DNA of 64,000 bases from Limnohabitans sp. (GCA_030158125.1 JAOATL010000015.1:124001-188000), one strand, 5' to 3'; counted from the stretch's first letter, positions 39,597 to 50,124 are shown. Notes: a model not told the origin generated them from the sequence alone. Numbers and translations are program-made.

Positions 39597-40483
39597 GGTG
39601 CAAACTGGGTATAGGCCACGCCCATCAAGGCAATGACGGCGCCCACCACCTTGATCACGGTGTACTGCTCCCCGGTCATGGCCCACGCAAACAAGCCAGC
39701 CACGGGCGGCATGAGGTACATCAAGGGCGCTGTTTTGGCCACGCCTCTGACTTGGTTCACCCACCCCCACACCAACCAACCGCCAAAGGCAGAGATCAAA
39801 ATAGACCACGCCATGGCGGCCCATCCTTGCCATCCCAAGTTGCCCCAAGGCGCTTCAATGCCCGCAGGAATCGACAACAACATGACGGGCAAACCGCCCC
39901 ACAAAGTAGCGTAGCCCATGGTGAGCACACTGCCATGTTTTTCAAGCATGGGTTTGGCTTGTACGGTGTAATAAGAAAAAAGCAACGCAGCCACAAACAA
40001 AATCACATCGCCACCTGTGGCTCGCAAATCACCCTTCAATAACTTTTCAGACAAAAAGAGCAACACCCCCACAAAGGCCACACCCACGCCCACGACTTGC
40101 GTGTGCTGAAGCTTCTCATGGCCTTTCCAACGCAAGATCAACAAGGTGAAGATAGGGCCGCATGCCAAAATGACCGAACTGGAAAACGGTGTCGACAAAT
40201 GAATGCCGTAGCAAACAATGCCCACGTGCAAACTGTGGCCCACAAAACCCAAGCGCGCCAGATCCCACACATCTTTGCGGGGTAGCGGCGGTAAAAATTG
40301 ACCCAAGGTCACGCGCATCAACAAGAGCGCGCACAAGGGCATGATGAGGTAACGGCCTAACAAAAAGCCACTGGGCGTCAGTGTGTTCAGCAGGTACTTT
40401 TGGACACTGAAATTGGCGCCCCAGATCAAAATCAACAGGAGGGCGGCACCCAGGGCCAGGCGATGGAGGGGCGCGTGCTTCAA
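39575..40483 (-). CDS. EamA/DMT-family transporter
   Basis: A protein of about 302 residues with ten hydrophobic segments in two EamA repeats; substrate unknown. The start is ambiguous. TTG at 40483 overlaps the alr stop (TTGA) and begins LKHAPLHRLALGAALLLI, right before the first helix. An ATG 39 bases upstream (40522) lies inside alr and adds 13 residues rich in Cys and Gly that do not look like a transporter N-terminus. Its 3' end overlaps that of the TSUP gene on the other strand. Confidence 0.85.
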   Translation of the reverse strand: MKHAPLHRLALGAALLLILIWGANFSVQKYLLNTLTPSGFLLGRYLIMPLCALLLMRVTLGQFLPPLPRKDVWDLARLGFVGHSLHVGIVCYGIHLSTPFSSSVILACGPIFTLLILRWKGHEKLQHTQVVGVGVAFVGVLLFLSEKLLKGDLRATGGDVILFVAALLFSYYTVQAKPMLEKHGSVLTMGYATLWGGLPVMLLSIPAGIEAPWGNLGWQGWAAMAWSILISAFGGWLVWGWVNQVRGVAKTAPLMYLMPPVAGLFAWAMTGEQYTVIKVVGAVIALMGVAYTQFAPQRKKPS

Positions 40484-41598
40484 TCCTTGACCACCACCGG
40501 TACACGTGCAGCCAAGGCACACATCAACTCATATCCCACTGTACCTGCCGACTGCGCCACCTCGTCAATGGCGACGCCGGCCAGTGCTTGTCCGCTGTCA
40601 TTTGATTTTTGCGGCAGGCCCCATAACGTGACCTCGCTGCCCAAACCGGCGTTGGGCAAGTCTGTGAGGTCCACGGTCATCATGTCCATGCTGACACGAC
40701 CCACCGTCCGTGACCGCCGACCCTCTACACAGACAGGTGTGCCTGTAGGGGCGATTCGAGGATAGCCATCGGCGTACCCGCAGGCCACCACGCCAATTCG
40801 CATGGGGCGATCCGCTACAAAACAAGAGCCATACCCTACCGCGTCACCCACTTGCAAATGTTGCACGCCAATGATGGCGGCGTTCAAACTCATGACGGGC
40901 TTCAGGCCCCAGTCATGGGCCGAATGCAAGGGGAAATCGGGTGAGCTGCCATACAAAGCGATGCCCGGACGGACCCAGTCTGCGCGCACCGCCAGATCTT
41001 TGGCGTGACGCAATGTTGCCGCGCTGTTGCAAAGACTGCGTTCGCCAGACAAATCGTGGGTGTGTTGATGGAACAAAGCCATGGCGGCTGCGATACCTTT
41101 GTCGCCATCGGCATCGCTGAAATGCGACATGAGTGATATTTCATCGACCTGGGGCAAAGCATTCAGACGCGTCCAGGCAGCTCTGAAGGCTTGGGGTGCA
41201 AATCCCAGCCGGTTCATGCCTGTGTTCATTTTGAGAAAGACCCGATGCGGCTGATGGGTTTTATGCACAGCCAGCATGTCAATTTGGGCCTCGGTATGCA
41301 CCACATGCCATAAATTCAAGCGCGAACACAGTTCTAAATCGCGTGTCTCAAAGACCCCTTCCAACAACAGAATGGGGCCGCGCCAACCCAATTGGCGAAC
41401 GCGTTCGGCCTCTGCCAAATCGAGGAGTGCAATGCCATCCACAGCCCGCAAACCCTCAAAGACACGCTCAATGCCATGACCATAGGCATTGGCTTTCACC
41501 ACACCCCACACCAATGCGTCGGGTGCTGCGGCTCTGATTTGCGACACGTTGTGACGCAAGGCTTGAATGTCGATGGTGGCCTGAATCGGTCTTGGCAT
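40480..41598 (-). CDS. alr: Alanine racemase
   Basis: Alr makes D-alanine for peptidoglycan. The 372-residue enzyme has the PLP lysine in VWGVVKANAYGHG (about residue 40). The C-terminal beta domain contains the second catalytic residue, Tyr, in AVGYGSCFV. The sequence starts MPRPIQATIDIQALRHN. It is coupled to the downstream EamA transporter by stop/start overlap and is divergent from lplT across 174 bases. Confidence 0.95.
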   Translation of the reverse strand: MPRPIQATIDIQALRHNVSQIRAAAPDALVWGVVKANAYGHGIERVFEGLRAVDGIALLDLAEAERVRQLGWRGPILLLEGVFETRDLELCSRLNLWHVVHTEAQIDMLAVHKTHQPHRVFLKMNTGMNRLGFAPQAFRAAWTRLNALPQVDEISLMSHFSDADGDKGIAAAMALFHQHTHDLSGERSLCNSAATLRHAKDLAVRADWVRPGIALYGSSPDFPLHSAHDWGLKPVMSLNAAIIGVQHLQVGDAVGYGSCFVADRPMRIGVVACGYADGYPRIAPTGTPVCVEGRRSRTVGRVSMDMMTVDLTDLPNAGLGSEVTLWGLPQKSNDSGQALAGVAIDEVAQSAGTVGYELMCALAARVPVVVKD

Positions 41599-41772
41599 GG
41601 CAGATCGTTAGTAAAACAGCGATCAATCTCGCGGGTAGAAGCCTAGATTGTGGCACTACGGAGCGTGATATAACCGAAACTTACGTCAAGCTCTGCAATG
41701 CAGGTGTTGTTTGTTCCTTTTTCCCAATTTTCGAATTCGGCCTTATGCCTGATCGATTCACTGCATGATTTC

Positions 41773-43056
41773 ATGAAGCGCGGTTTTTACACCATCATGG
41801 CGGCCCAGTTTTTCAGTTCGCTGGCCGACAATGCGCTGTTTGTCGCGGCGGTCGAACTGATTCGCACCAGTGGTGGCGCCGAGTGGCAACGTGCCGCCTT
41901 GGTGCCCATGTTCGCTTTGTTTTATGTGGTGCTGGCGCCCTTTGTTGGCGCCTTCGCCGACGCCAGGCCCAAAGGCGAGGTGATGTTTATCAGCAACGCC
42001 ATCAAGGTTTTGGGTTGCTTGATGATGTTGTTTGGCACCCACCCTTTGTTGGCTTATGCCATTGTGGGCTTGGGCGCGGCGTCGTATTCACCCGCCAAAT
42101 ATGGCATCTTGACCGAACTGTTGCCGGCCTCTCAATTGGTCAAGGCCAATGGCTGGATTGAAGGCCTGACCATTGCCTCCATCATTCTGGGCGTGTTGAT
42201 AGGCGGGCAACTGGTCGGGACACATGTCTCTGAATACTTGCTCAGCTTTGACCTGCCCTTTGTCAACACGGGCATCGACACAGCACCAGAATCGGCCATT
42301 TTGTTGCTGATTACTTTTTATGCGTTGGCCGCTTGGTTCAACACGCGCATTCCCAATACGGGCGTTGTGATGCGGCCCATGCCTTCCAAATTATGGGCCT
42401 TGCTGCCCGACTTCTGGGATTGCAACACCCGTCTTTGGAAAGACCGACTGGGTCAAATTTCACTGGCCACCACCACCTTGTTTTGGGGCGTGTCGGGCAA
42501 CCTTCGCTACATTGTGTTGGCCTGGAGTGCGGCGGCATTGGGTTACTCCACCACCCAGGCTTCTAGTTTGGTCGGCGTGGTGGCCATTGGCACCGCGGTG
42601 GGCGCGGTGGTGGCCTCGGTCCGCATGAAGTTGCATCAAGCCACGCGTGTCATGCCCTTGGGCATTGGCATGGGCGTCTTGGTCATGGGCATGAATTTCA
42701 TCGACAACGTTTGGGTGGCTGCGCCATTCCTTATTTTGCTAGGCGCCTTGGGCGGCTTCTTGGTCGTGCCCATGAACGCATTGCTGCAACACCGTGGCCA
42801 CAACCTGATGGGCGCAGGACGCTCTATTGCTGTGCAAAATTTCAACGAGCAAACCTGCATTCTGTTGTTGGGCGGTTTTTACAGCTTCTCAACCGGCATG
42901 GGTTTGTCCGCCTTTGGCGCCATCACGGCATTTGGCTTTGTCGTGGCCAGCATCATGTGGGTCATCAAACGCTGGCACGAGCGCAACATGCGCGAACACA
43001 GTGCCGTGCTGAACCATTTGATCGATGTGGCGAAGAATGATCACCTGCACGGTTAA
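41773..43056 (+). CDS. lplT: Lysophospholipid transporter LplT
   Basis: An MFS flippase that returns lysophospholipids to the inner leaflet for re-acylation. The 427-residue protein starts MKRGFYTIMAAQFFSSLADN, the typical LplT N-terminus. It has LGAASYSPAKYGILTELLP and VKANGWIEGLTIASIILG, and about twelve helices. E. coli lplT is followed by aas; here the next gene is a glutathione peroxidase, so the acyltransferase is not adjacent. I chose this Met over one 75 bases upstream. Confidence 0.92.
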   Translation: MKRGFYTIMAAQFFSSLADNALFVAAVELIRTSGGAEWQRAALVPMFALFYVVLAPFVGAFADARPKGEVMFISNAIKVLGCLMMLFGTHPLLAYAIVGLGAASYSPAKYGILTELLPASQLVKANGWIEGLTIASIILGVLIGGQLVGTHVSEYLLSFDLPFVNTGIDTAPESAILLLITFYALAAWFNTRIPNTGVVMRPMPSKLWALLPDFWDCNTRLWKDRLGQISLATTTLFWGVSGNLRYIVLAWSAAALGYSTTQASSLVGVVAIGTAVGAVVASVRMKLHQATRVMPLGIGMGVLVMGMNFIDNVWVAAPFLILLGALGGFLVVPMNALLQHRGHNLMGAGRSIAVQNFNEQTCILLLGGFYSFSTGMGLSAFGAITAFGFVVASIMWVIKRWHERNMREHSAVLNHLIDVAKNDHLHG

Positions 43057-43105
43057 TTCCACGGTTTTTAGTTTTTGAGTTTTGACACTGGAAAGCACAA
43101 ATACC

Positions 43106-43591
43106 ATGACCTCCATCTACGACTTTGACGCGGTTCAAATGAACGGACAAGCCTTGGCGCTCGCCTCCATGCGCGGACAAGTCATGTTGATCGTGAACAC
43201 GGCCAGCGCCTGCGGGTTCACGCCGCAGTTTGGCGGGCTTGAAAAAATTCACCAAACCTACAAAGCGCAAGGCTTGGCGGTTTTGGGTTTCCCATGCAAT
43301 CAATTTGGCAGCCAAGACCCCGGTAGCAACGCGTCCATTGCCAGCTTCTGTCAATTGAATTACGGTGTGAGTTTTCCCATGATGGAAAAGATCAAAGTGA
43401 ATGGCCCAGAGGCCCATCCTTTGTACCAATGGTTGTGCGCAGAAGCCCCAGGCCTGTTGGGCAGCAAAGCCATCAAATGGAATTTCACCAAGTTCTTGGT
43501 GGGCCGTGATGGCCGCGTCATCAAGCGCTATGCGCCCATGGACAAGCCCGAGAAAATCAGCCGCGACATTGAAGCCGCGCTGGCCGCCTAA
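43106..43591 (+). CDS. Glutathione peroxidase (BtuE type)
   Basis: A 161-residue thiol peroxidase. The peroxidatic Cys (not selenocysteine) is in NTASACGFTPQFGGLE, and the catalytic Gln/Trp regions are GFPCNQFGSQDPG and KWNFTKFLVGRDG. Bacterial members usually use thioredoxin rather than glutathione. I chose the ATG giving MTSIYDFDAVQMNG; an upstream TTG is less likely. It ends tail to tail with glcF around a GTGCTTAAGCAC palindrome. Confidence 0.94.
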   Translation: MTSIYDFDAVQMNGQALALASMRGQVMLIVNTASACGFTPQFGGLEKIHQTYKAQGLAVLGFPCNQFGSQDPGSNASIASFCQLNYGVSFPMMEKIKVNGPEAHPLYQWLCAEAPGLLGSKAIKWNFTKFLVGRDGRVIKRYAPMDKPEKISRDIEAALAA

Positions 43592-43612
43592 TTGAGCCGC
43601 AACGAAGGGTGC

Positions 43613-44854
43613 TTAAGCACTTTTTGACAACGCCTCGTCCACCAACTCGACCCAGTGCCTGACAGGCACATCGGCGCCACTTTGCAAGTGCGTGATACAG
43701 CCAATGTTGGCACTCAAAATGGCTTTGGGTTGCAGCTTGTGGAGGTGGCCCAGTTTTCGGTCTCGCAAGGCGTACGCGGTGTCGGCTTGCAAAACGGAGT
43801 AAGTGCCTGCAGAACCACAGCACAAGTTGGACTCGAGTTCAGTGACGCGCAATTGGAAGCCCAGTTGACCCAACTGAAACTCTACGCCACCTTTCAACTG
43901 TTGACCGTGTTGCAAGGTGCACGGTGGGTGGTATGCCAAGGGTCCTGACGCCGCCACCACCTCAGGCTTCAAACGTTTTTTCAGGTCTGGCAGGCACATG
44001 GGCAGCAGCTCACTCAGGTCACGCGTGAGCGCCGAAATGCGTTTGGCTTTGTCTGCATATTGCGCGTCGTGCTGCAGCAAGTGGCCATACTCTTTGACCG
44101 TCACACCACAGCCCGAAGCATTCATCACAATGGCCTCGACACCTTGCGACACCCATGGCCACCATGCGTCGATGTTGCGGCGCATGTGGTCTAAACCACC
44201 CACTTGATCGTTCAAGTGGAATTTGACGGCTCCACAACAACCTGCGTCTGGCGGCACCACCACTTCAATGCCACAAGCATTGAGCACGCGCGCTGTGGCG
44301 GTGTTGATGTTGGGCATCATGGCGGGCTGGACACAGCCAGCCAACATCAGCACTTTACGCGCATGTGATTGGGCAGGCCAAGCGCCAGCCGACTGCGGCG
44401 CGGGCACCTTGGCTTGCAAGGTTGCGGGCAACAAAGCCCGCACGCTTTGCCCCAGCTTCATGGCCGGCGCAAACAGTGAGGAGGTCAGACCTTCTTTTAA
44501 AAGCCAGCGCATGGCCCGCTCTTTCAGGGGGCGCTGCACTTTGGCATCGACCACCTTGCGGCCCAAGTCCACCAAGTGGCCATACTGCACGCCGCTGGGG
44601 CATGTGCTTTCGCAATTGCGGCAGGTGAGGCAGCGGTCCAAATGCAATTGGGTTTTGCGCGTAGGCTGGGCACCTTCGAAGACTTGCTTCATGAGGTAGA
44701 TGCGGCCTCGAGGTCCGTCCAATTCATCGCCCATCAACTGGTAGGTGGGGCAGGTGGCCGTGCAAAAGCCGCAATGCACGCACTGACGCAAGATGGCTTC
44801 AGCCTCTTGTCCGAGCAAGGTGTTTTGAAACTCAGGTGCGAGTTGGGTTTGCAT
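43613..44854 (-). CDS. glcF: Glycolate oxidase iron-sulfur subunit GlcF
   Basis: The electron-transfer subunit of glycolate oxidase, which oxidises glycolate to glyoxylate at the membrane. The 413-residue protein has two [4Fe-4S] motifs, CVHCGFCTATCPTY and CLTCRNCESTCPSG, near the N-terminus. Two CCG-type cysteine-rich domains (DAGCCGAVKF and SNLCCGSAGTY) follow. I chose MQTQLAPEFQNTLLG as the start. It is eight bases downstream of glcE. No glcD is present in this window. Confidence 0.95.
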   Translation of the reverse strand: MQTQLAPEFQNTLLGQEAEAILRQCVHCGFCTATCPTYQLMGDELDGPRGRIYLMKQVFEGAQPTRKTQLHLDRCLTCRNCESTCPSGVQYGHLVDLGRKVVDAKVQRPLKERAMRWLLKEGLTSSLFAPAMKLGQSVRALLPATLQAKVPAPQSAGAWPAQSHARKVLMLAGCVQPAMMPNINTATARVLNACGIEVVVPPDAGCCGAVKFHLNDQVGGLDHMRRNIDAWWPWVSQGVEAIVMNASGCGVTVKEYGHLLQHDAQYADKAKRISALTRDLSELLPMCLPDLKKRLKPEVVAASGPLAYHPPCTLQHGQQLKGGVEFQLGQLGFQLRVTELESNLCCGSAGTYSVLQADTAYALRDRKLGHLHKLQPKAILSANIGCITHLQSGADVPVRHWVELVDEALSKSA

Positions 44855-44862
44855 GGAGAGCC

Positions 44863-46089
44863 TCAAAAATGCGCGTTTAATCTGCAAGGCCCAAACAAGC
44901 CAGCAGGGTCAAATTCATGTTTCAACGCTTGTTGAATGCGTTGTTGTACCGCGTCCAATGGCGTGAATACCGGCACAGGTACGGGCACTGCGGCACTGGC
45001 TTGCTGTGGCCGTCTGAACAAGGTGGCCTGCCCACCCACCGCCATGGCTTCGCGGCGCAAAGCCTGTGCATCAGACAGCGGCGCCCAGACCCACCGCTGG
45101 CCGCCATGCCATTCGATGAACGGCGAACTGGCTGTGTCGGGTAAGTTTAAAACAGGTGCCGTTTGTGGCACCGACAAGCGCCAAAGGGCCAAGTCAGGTG
45201 AGCTTGCAGCGTGTGTGAAAAATGGCAAGCGCTGGTCTGCGCTGGCCAGCCAATCTTGCGCTGCGCCATCCGCCGGCTGCTCAATCAGCTCACTGTTCAA
45301 GGCCGCCACATCTTGTGACATGCGCAATTGGGCCGCCGCCACTGCGGCTTGTGCGCCACGCAAACGCAGGAACAACATGTTTGGCGCGCCCGGTGCCGTC
45401 GTGTCTTGCACCCAACAACTGGCGTTCAATGGCAAGGGCTGACCACCCCATCGGTGCAACACATCCAGTGCCTGAGCTTGTGGCAATTGACACATGAAAA
45501 AAGCCTGCGCCGGCGCAATGGGCAAGACCTTCAAAGAAACTTCGGTGATCAGACCCAAGGTGCCCCAACTGCCCGCCAACAATCGGCTGACGTCATAACC
45601 GGCCACATTTTTCATCACTTGGCCGCCAAAGCTCAGGTGCTCACCGCGGCCGTTGATGAATTTCAAACCCAAGACATAGTCGCGAACAGCGCCCACACTG
45701 GCACGCGCTGGACCACTCAATCCAGCGGCCACCATGCCACCGACAGTGGCCTGACTGCGGTCTCGAACTGACGCAAAAACAGGCGGCTCAAATGCCAAGC
45801 ATTGACCTTGTGCGGCCAATGCTTTTTCCAAATCTATCAACGGCGTTCCCGCGGCGACAGTGATCACTAACTCACTAGGCTCGTATTGAACAATGCCCGA
45901 GAGTCCGCGGGTTTCCAGCAGCTCGCCTTCCAACGCCTGTCCATAAAAATCATGGCTGCCTGAACCATGAATGCGAAAGCCTTTGCGTTGTGCCGGCGCT
46001 TGCGCTGCCGCGGCGCTCACCATGTCCAGCAGCGCAGGCAAATCGGGAAAGGCTTGAGAACTCGGATTGGAGGATGGACTGTCGATCAT
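44863..46089 (-). CDS. glcE: Glycolate oxidase FAD-binding subunit GlcE
   Basis: A 408-residue FAD-binding protein of the PCMH/VAO type. The FAD segment includes ELVITVAAGTPLIDLEKAL and QATVGGMVAAGLSGPARASVG, followed by LKFINGRGEHLSFGGQVMKNVAGYD. In the complex GlcD is the catalytic flavoprotein and GlcE pairs with it. GlcD is usually encoded directly upstream, but here the upstream gene is an SMP-30 lactonase. The C-terminus HEFDPAGLFGPCRLNAHF is typical. Confidence 0.93.
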   Translation of the reverse strand: MIDSPSSNPSSQAFPDLPALLDMVSAAAAQAPAQRKGFRIHGSGSHDFYGQALEGELLETRGLSGIVQYEPSELVITVAAGTPLIDLEKALAAQGQCLAFEPPVFASVRDRSQATVGGMVAAGLSGPARASVGAVRDYVLGLKFINGRGEHLSFGGQVMKNVAGYDVSRLLAGSWGTLGLITEVSLKVLPIAPAQAFFMCQLPQAQALDVLHRWGGQPLPLNASCWVQDTTAPGAPNMLFLRLRGAQAAVAAAQLRMSQDVAALNSELIEQPADGAAQDWLASADQRLPFFTHAASSPDLALWRLSVPQTAPVLNLPDTASSPFIEWHGGQRWVWAPLSDAQALRREAMAVGGQATLFRRPQQASAAVPVPVPVFTPLDAVQQRIQQALKHEFDPAGLFGPCRLNAHF

Positions 46090-46161
46090 GACGCCATGTT
46101 AAACGGACGCGCCGCGTTTGTGCCCAATTTGACGCACAAGGCCAGCAAGAAATGGGTCAAT

Positions 46162-47115
46162 TCAGTTTTTGAAAAAACTCACAGGTAAACCAGGCGTGTC
46201 GACCCGCATGGCAAAAACACAGCCCGAGTTGGGCAAGGCTTGAAGCTCTGCATCACTTCTGCCGTGCGCCGAAGTGGTGACGAACAATGTCCGGAAATCT
46301 TCACCACCAAAGCAAGGCATGGTGGGGCATTGAACAGGCGTTTCAATGAAGGCCACACACCGACCGTCCGGCGCCATCTTGGCCAAGCGATGGCCTTCGT
46401 ACATGGCTGCATAGTAAAAACCTTCGGCATCCACCGCCGCGCCATCGGGTCGCCCCATGTATGAGCGGGCCACCTCTGAGCCATATGTCCAGTTGGCAGG
46501 CTTTGAAGGGAACTGGGCAAAGACGCGCTCACCGCTCATCTGCTGTGTGGCTGGGTCAAAATGCCAAGTACGAATGCAATGCGCACCTGTGTCTGACCAA
46601 TACATGGTTTGTGCGTTGGGCGACCAAGCCAAACCATTGGCCACAGTCGCCTGATCGGCTTTGGCCAGCAACCGGTGGTCGGCTTGCAATGCATACAAAA
46701 CACCGGCCGCCTGGTCGCGTGGCTCGTACATTGTGCCGCTCCAAAAATTCCCTGCGGGATCACACTTGCCATCGTTGAACCGCAGCTTGTGGGTGTCGTA
46801 GGGGGCTGCTGCCAGCAGGGTCAACTCGCCACCCCATTGTTGTGCACGGTAAACACCGCTGCGCAGCGCCATCACCCATCCACCTGATTGAGCTGGCGCA
46901 AAGCATCCTGGTTCTTCTTGCAACAACCAATCTTCTACCGCATGCGTTTGCGACAAATCAGAACTGACCGCCATGCGACGCAGGCGCTTTCCCGGAATGT
47001 CGACCCAATACAAACGTTGCTCTTGCGGATGCCAAAACGGTGACTCCCCTAGCCCGTCGGCTTGGGTTGTCATTCGGTGCCATTCGGGGCGCAAAAAAGG
47101 CGTTGCAACAGTCAT
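46162..47115 (-). CDS. SMP-30/gluconolactonase family protein
   Basis: A 317-residue six-bladed beta-propeller hydrolase. Metal-binding residues are expected at GLGESPFWHP (Glu), NDGKCDPAGNFWSGTM (Asn, Asp) and GLAWSPNAQTMYWSDT. Such enzymes open sugar lactones with a divalent metal. The start MTVATPFLRPEWHRMT was chosen over one 96 bases upstream. It is followed by glcE after 72 bases; a metabolic link is not evident. Confidence 0.9.
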   Translation of the reverse strand: MTVATPFLRPEWHRMTTQADGLGESPFWHPQEQRLYWVDIPGKRLRRMAVSSDLSQTHAVEDWLLQEEPGCFAPAQSGGWVMALRSGVYRAQQWGGELTLLAAAPYDTHKLRFNDGKCDPAGNFWSGTMYEPRDQAAGVLYALQADHRLLAKADQATVANGLAWSPNAQTMYWSDTGAHCIRTWHFDPATQQMSGERVFAQFPSKPANWTYGSEVARSYMGRPDGAAVDAEGFYYAAMYEGHRLAKMAPDGRCVAFIETPVQCPTMPCFGGEDFRTLFVTTSAHGRSDAELQALPNSGCVFAMRVDTPGLPVSFFKN

Positions 47116-47193
47116 GGAAATGTTCAGGTTAAAGCTTTGTTGGCATTGTGAATTAAATTGAAGGTGTCGACCTTCGCCGCAGATGTGACGCGC

Positions 47194-47220
47194 AAAAAAA
47201 AAGCCCGCCAAAGCGGGCTT
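47194..47220 (-). terminator. Rho-independent terminator of the amtB operon
   Basis: AAGCCCGC pairs with GCGGGCTT around a four-base loop, followed on the minus strand by nine T. It lies about 50 bases after the amtB stop. Confidence 0.92.
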
Positions 47221-47270
47221 GTGAGGTTGGAGACTAACTTCTCGGAAAGTCTGAGGAAAATCTTTGCAGA

Positions 47271-48791
47271 TTAACCGTGATAAGCCGTTTCGCCGTGGGA
47301 GCTGATGTCCAAGCCTTCGCGCTCTGATTCCTCAGAAACACGCAAACCAACTGTCAGATCAACCAACTTGAACGCCACCAATGACACCACGCCAGACCAC
47401 ACCACCGTCACCAGCACGGCCTTGGCTTGGGTCCAAACTTGTGCTGCGATGGAGTAATCGGCTGCCGTCACCATGCTGACGGTCACCCAATCGGCCACGA
47501 AGCCAGGGCCACCCAAGGCGGGTGAATTGAACACACCGGTCAGCAAGGCGCCGACGATACCGCCCACACCGTGCACACCGAAAACGTCCAAGGAATCGTC
47601 TGCGCCGAGCATTTTCTTGAGGCCGTTGACGCCCCACAAACATGCGAAGCCCGCCACAATGCCGATGACCAAAGCGCCGCCGATGCCGACGTTGCCAGCG
47701 GCTGGGGTGATGGCCACCAAACCGGCCACAGCACCTGAAGCTGCACCCAACATGGAAGCCTTGCCGCGCATGAGCGCTTCACCCACACACCAGGCCAACA
47801 CCGCAGCAGCTGTGGCCAACAAGGTGTTGACGAAAGCAAGGGCTGCAAAACCGTTGGCTTCCAAAGCAGAGCCGGCGTTGAAACCGAACCAGCCCACCCA
47901 CAGCAATGACGCACCGACCATGGTCAATGTCAAAGAGTGAGGCGCCATGGCTTCGCGGCCATAACCAATGCGCTTGCCAATCATGAAGGCGCCAACCAAA
48001 CCAGCCACCGCTGCGTTGATGTGAACCACGGTACCGCCAGCGAAGTCGAGTGCACCCCACTGCCAGATCAAGCCCGCTTTGCCCGTCATTTCATCAACCA
48101 CTTCTTTGGAAGCATAAGCGTCAGGACCCATCCAGAACCAGACCATGTGCGCAATGGGCAAGTAGCTGAAAGTGAACCACAAAGTCATGAAGAGCAAGAC
48201 GGCAGAGAACTTGATGCGCTCTGCAAATGCGCCCACGATCAATGCGCAGGTGATGCCAGCGAATGTGGCTTGGAAGCCTGCAAACGTGATTTCAGGAATG
48301 ACCACACCTTTGCTGAACGTCGCAGCGTTGGCAAAGGTGCCTGCTGCGTTGTCCCAAATGCCGTTCATGAACAAGCGGTCGAGGCCACCAATGTAGGCGT
48401 TGCCTTCAGTGAACGCCAAGCTGTAGCCGTAAATGAACCACAAGACGGTGATCAATGAGAAGGTGACCATGACTTGCATCAGCACGGACAACATGTTTTT
48501 ACTGCGAACCAAGCCGCCGTAAAACAAGGCCAAGCCAGGCACAACCATCAAGATCACGAGGATGGTGGAAACCATCATCCAAGCGGTATCGCCTTTGTTG
48601 GGCACCAAAACGGGCGCGGCTTCTGCGGCAGCAGGCGCTGCGGCTGGCGCCGTCGCGGGAGCGGCGGCATCGGCTTTCACCTCCGCTTTGGCTTCCACCT
48701 TGGCTTCAGCTGCCGGCGCTGTTTGTGCGAAGGCCGTACCGCCCAAACACAATGTCAATCCCAATGCGAGGGAGGCAAATAATTTTTTCAT
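47271..48791 (-). CDS. amtB: Ammonium transporter AmtB
   Basis: A 506-residue ammonium channel. The signal peptide (about 1-22, ending AFA) is followed by an Ala- and Glu-rich linker of about 45 residues, then eleven membrane helices. Conserved sites include NDNAAGTF-like and DFAGGTVVHINAAVAGL (pore His) and FGVHGVGGIVGALLTG (second pore His). The cytosolic tail LRVSEESEREGLDISSHGE binds GlnK. It is 22 bases after glnK in an operon controlled by a sigma-54 promoter. Confidence 0.96.
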   Translation of the reverse strand: MKKLFASLALGLTLCLGGTAFAQTAPAAEAKVEAKAEVKADAAAPATAPAAAPAAAEAAPVLVPNKGDTAWMMVSTILVILMVVPGLALFYGGLVRSKNMLSVLMQVMVTFSLITVLWFIYGYSLAFTEGNAYIGGLDRLFMNGIWDNAAGTFANAATFSKGVVIPEITFAGFQATFAGITCALIVGAFAERIKFSAVLLFMTLWFTFSYLPIAHMVWFWMGPDAYASKEVVDEMTGKAGLIWQWGALDFAGGTVVHINAAVAGLVGAFMIGKRIGYGREAMAPHSLTLTMVGASLLWVGWFGFNAGSALEANGFAALAFVNTLLATAAAVLAWCVGEALMRGKASMLGAASGAVAGLVAITPAAGNVGIGGALVIGIVAGFACLWGVNGLKKMLGADDSLDVFGVHGVGGIVGALLTGVFNSPALGGPGFVADWVTVSMVTAADYSIAAQVWTQAKAVLVTVVWSGVVSLVAFKLVDLTVGLRVSEESEREGLDISSHGETAYHG

Positions 48792-48813
48792 TCTGTTCTC
48801 TCTTTCTGCGGCA

Positions 48814-49919
<1,106 letters not shown>

Positions 49920-49959
49920 TGAGAGCTCCTGTTAATTGAGTATGAGACTGATGGCTTCA

Positions 49960-49975
49960 AGCATTTAGCATGCCA
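49960..49975 (-). promoter_or_regulatory. Sigma-54 promoter of the torF-glnK-amtB operon
   Basis: On the minus strand the sequence TGGCATG-N4-ATGCT matches the sigma-54 consensus with one mismatch, and the invariant GG and GC are ten bases apart. The predicted start is near 49949, about 30 bases before torF. Confidence 0.85.
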
Positions 49976-50098
49976 ATGGCCATTAAGGCCCGCACACACC
50001 TTGGCCGCCCCTCTGGGGGGCGTGCAATTTTCAAAGATGGGTGTTCCAATCTTCTCTGCACCGCCCTCGTTCTGGCTGATTCCAAGCTGACACACATC

Positions 50099-50113
50099 GC
50101 ACCTATTTGGTGC
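50099..50113. promoter_or_regulatory. NtrC-type operator
   Basis: GCACC-N5-GGTGC is a perfect dyad matching NtrC sites such as those of E. coli glnA. It lies about 155 bases upstream of the torF start of transcription, a suitable enhancer distance. A weaker half-match (GCACC only) is at 50059-50063. The dyad also touches the comM ribosome-binding site. Confidence 0.8.
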
Positions 50114-50124
50114 AAGGAGTACAC

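Noticed and set aside
41599-41772. A riboswitch or operator in the alr-lplT gap
   Set aside because: Only a six-base CAATCT/AGATTG pairing with a long loop is visible; I see nothing else supportable in this stretch.
43609-43620. GTGCTTAAGCAC palindrome as an operator or terminator
   Set aside because: It overlaps the glcF stop between convergent genes; the arms have no loop or T-run, so it is probably incidental.
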